From the NCBI GenBank assembly GCA_017942165.1, contig JAGKSB010000016.1, positions 1 to 64,000 of the forward strand: a stretch of 64,000 bases of DNA. Reading direction: 5' to 3'. The first letter of the stretch is position 1. Every line of letters starts with the position of its first letter. Below, in pieces: positions 62,764-64,000 of this stretch. The notes under the pieces are model-generated. The model was not told where the DNA came from and ran no database searches. It worked only from the letters and a program-made list of their open reading frames with translations. A program made the position numbers and the translations under genes. Source of the DNA: Rhinopithecimicrobium faecis (lineage in GTDB: Bacteria; Bacteroidota; Bacteroidia; Sphingobacteriales; Sphingobacteriaceae).

Positions 62764-63141
62764 GAAGCAAACCTTATAAGCCGGGTTCTGTAAATTGCCG
62801 AGGCAAAGTATCTATCATTTATCTAGGCTTATCATCACTAATAAGCTCCATCAACCTACCCATTACGGATTTTAAGAGAACTCCTAAAAGAAAGCGAGCA
62901 GCTTCCATGTCCGTAACCTATTTGGTCTTTCAACTCTCGAGGTTTACCGTAATGCATGTTACCATACAATACCGTGAGCTCTTACCTCACGTTTTCACCC
63001 TTACCTCCCGAGGAAGGCGGTATATTTTCTGTGGCACTTGCTGTTTTCGTCAAACGAACCCTTCCCGTTAGGAAGCGAGATGCTCTATGTTGCCCGGACT
63101 TTCCTCTCCTCTTGCGAGCAGCGATAGATCCAGTTTGCTTC
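62764..63141 (-). ncRNA. rnpB: RNase P RNA (rnpB), bacterial class A
   Basis: On the minus strand all hallmarks are present: GAGGAAAGTCCGGGCAACAT near the 5' side, ACAGAACCCGGCTTAT at the 3' side, and a closing P1 helix of GAAGCAAAC and GTTTGCTTC (62764-62772 with 63133-63141). About 378 nt, the usual size. It is the catalytic RNA that trims tRNA 5' leaders. Confidence 0.96.
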
Positions 63142-63147
63142 TGCGTG

Positions 63148-63155
63148 CAAAGTTA
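63148..63155 (-). promoter_or_regulatory. Candidate -7 box of rnpB
   Basis: TAACTTTG on the minus strand, a perfect TAnnTTTG, 7 nt before the rnpB 5' end. No clear -33 TTTG is seen. Confidence 0.45.
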
Positions 63156-63185
63156 CGATTAAGTACGAGAAAATGCGAACTTGAA

Positions 63186-63229
63186 AAAAAATAAGCCATT
63201 AATCTTTGAGGATTAATGGCTTATTTTTT
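63186..63229 (-). terminator. Bidirectional terminator between rnpB and the flavoprotein gene
   Basis: A perfect 19-bp stem (63186-63204 with 63211-63229) with A/T runs at both feet, so it can end transcripts of the minus-strand gene at 63285. Confidence 0.88.
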
Positions 63230-63284
63230 ATATTTCACAGTAGTGGACTGTGGAAGCTTTATAAAAGAGCTTGAAAAAATCTTC

Positions 63285-64000
63285 TTAAAGAGCTTGTGCA
63301 ATGGCATAGCCCGAGGCCCATGCCCATTGGAAGTTGTAGCCTCCGAGCCAACCTGTAATATCGACCGCTTCGCCCCCAAAATATAACCCTGGAATGGCTT
63401 TAGCTTCCATCGTCTTAGGGGTTAAATTATCCGTAGACACGCCACCGCGCATAACTTCTGCCTTATCGTATCCCTTATCACCCGCAGCCTTTACCTTAAA
63501 CTTGTGGAGGGTCTCCACGACCAGCTTAGCTTCGGCTTTCGACATGGAAGCAATTTTTACTTGAATAGGTAAGAATTTCCCCAGGGCATCGACCATTTTC
63601 TTCGTAAAATAAGGTTGGATAAGCTGCGCCAAGGTACGTCTCCCCCCCAGCGTACGCTCTTCCTTAATTAAGGCCTCCATGGATTGTAGCGGCATTAAAT
63701 CAATAAAGAACTCTTGCCCTGCGCGCCAGTAGGAGGATATTTGTAAGATTGCGGGTCCTGAAAGGCCCCAATGTGTAAAGAGTATATTTTCCTCAAAAGA
63801 GATTTCCTTATTAAATACACGGGCAAATACCGCGTTTCCTGACAGTGAAGCATACCATTCCGCCTCCTTACCGGTAATAGTCAATGGCACTAAAGCGGGT
63901 GCTGTAGGGACAATGTCCATCCCAAATTGCTTCGCTACGCGTAGCGCGAAGTCGGAAGCCCCCAATTTCACCACTGGAAGACCACCGGAAGCCAGCACGA
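63285..64000 (-). CDS. BaiN/YhiN-type (HI0933) flavoprotein, C-terminal part (cut by window edge)
   Basis: The visible 238 codons read to the right edge without a start; the frame begins with VLASGGLPVVKLGASDFAL and continues with ILFTHWGLSGPAILQISSYW, KAAGDKGYDKAEVMRGGVS and GLYFGGEAVDITGWLGGYNF with QWAWASGYAIAQAL, all hallmarks of the HI0933 family of FAD/NAD(P)-dependent oxidoreductases. The N-terminal FAD-binding Rossmann part lies outside the window. The gene ends at a bidirectional terminator. The physiological substrate is uncertain. Confidence 0.93.
   Translation of the reverse strand, partial: VLASGGLPVVKLGASDFALRVAKQFGMDIVPTAPALVPLTITGKEAEWYASLSGNAVFARVFNKEISFEENILFTHWGLSGPAILQISSYWRAGQEFFIDLMPLQSMEALIKEERTLGGRRTLAQLIQPYFTKKMVDALGKFLPIQVKIASMSKAEAKLVVETLHKFKVKAAGDKGYDKAEVMRGGVSTDNLTPKTMEAKAIPGLYFGGEAVDITGWLGGYNFQWAWASGYAIAQAL

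Noticed and set aside
62956..63162. Plus-strand open frame of 68 codons
   Set aside because: It lies on the reverse of the RNase P RNA, which explains the sequence fully.

Overview
The window looks like a Bacteroidota chromosome, most likely a Sphingobacterium-like member of the Sphingobacteriaceae. The evidence is SusC/SusD outer-membrane pairs, many lipoproteins with Bacteroidota lipoboxes, a type III glutamine synthetase, promoters of the TTTG-N19/20-TAnnTTTG type, few Shine-Dalgarno sequences and an AT-rich composition. No tRNA, rRNA, CRISPR array or prophage was seen. The only mobile DNA is at the left edge: the start of an IS256-family transposase abutting a remnant of another IS256-type transposase.

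Left third (0.5-21 kb) is mostly cell-surface genes. An unknown lipoprotein is followed by two paralogous zinc-peptidase lipoproteins with C-terminal F5/8C (discoidin-like) domains, separated by the Na+/H+ antiporter gene nhaA. Convergent to them is a SusC-SusD-DUF3823 nutrient-uptake operon. Next come a fimbrillin-like lipoprotein with a 67-residue companion, a small membrane protein, and a TonB receptor-DUF4876-DUF6850 operon.

Middle (21-45 kb): a DMT-family transporter; a repeat-bearing small protein followed by an RND efflux operon (adaptor, pump, outer-membrane channel); a NamZ/DUF1343 protein; a TPP-riboswitch-controlled thiamine salvage operon (thiM-thiE-thiD-tenA); a DUF1080 lipoprotein; an AraC-controlled pair of hydrolases, one a three-domain fusion; an aldo/keto reductase; a second AraC-type regulator; the ohrR-ohr peroxide module; a large outer-membrane protein whose N-terminal region has kinase-like motifs; and polyphosphate kinase 2.

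Right third (45-64 kb) is mainly housekeeping: a small beta-barrel protein, a WbqC protein, an LpxL-like acyltransferase with a GT2 glycosyltransferase, ligA, dapA, an S9 peptidase, glnN, a SAM-I riboswitch controlling metY-metX-hom, an NtrC-type response regulator with a degenerate sigma-54 loop, RNase P RNA, and a BaiN/YhiN-type flavoprotein cut by the right edge.

The features most worth follow-up are the kinase-like/beta-barrel protein at 41.1-43.7 kb, the duplicated zinc-peptidase lipoproteins around nhaA, the hydrolase-CMD-cupin fusion at 33.9 kb, the TonB-DUF4876-DUF6850 operon, and the variable-looking repeat gene in front of the efflux operon. Assignments rest on reading motifs and family resemblance by eye; no database search was possible.
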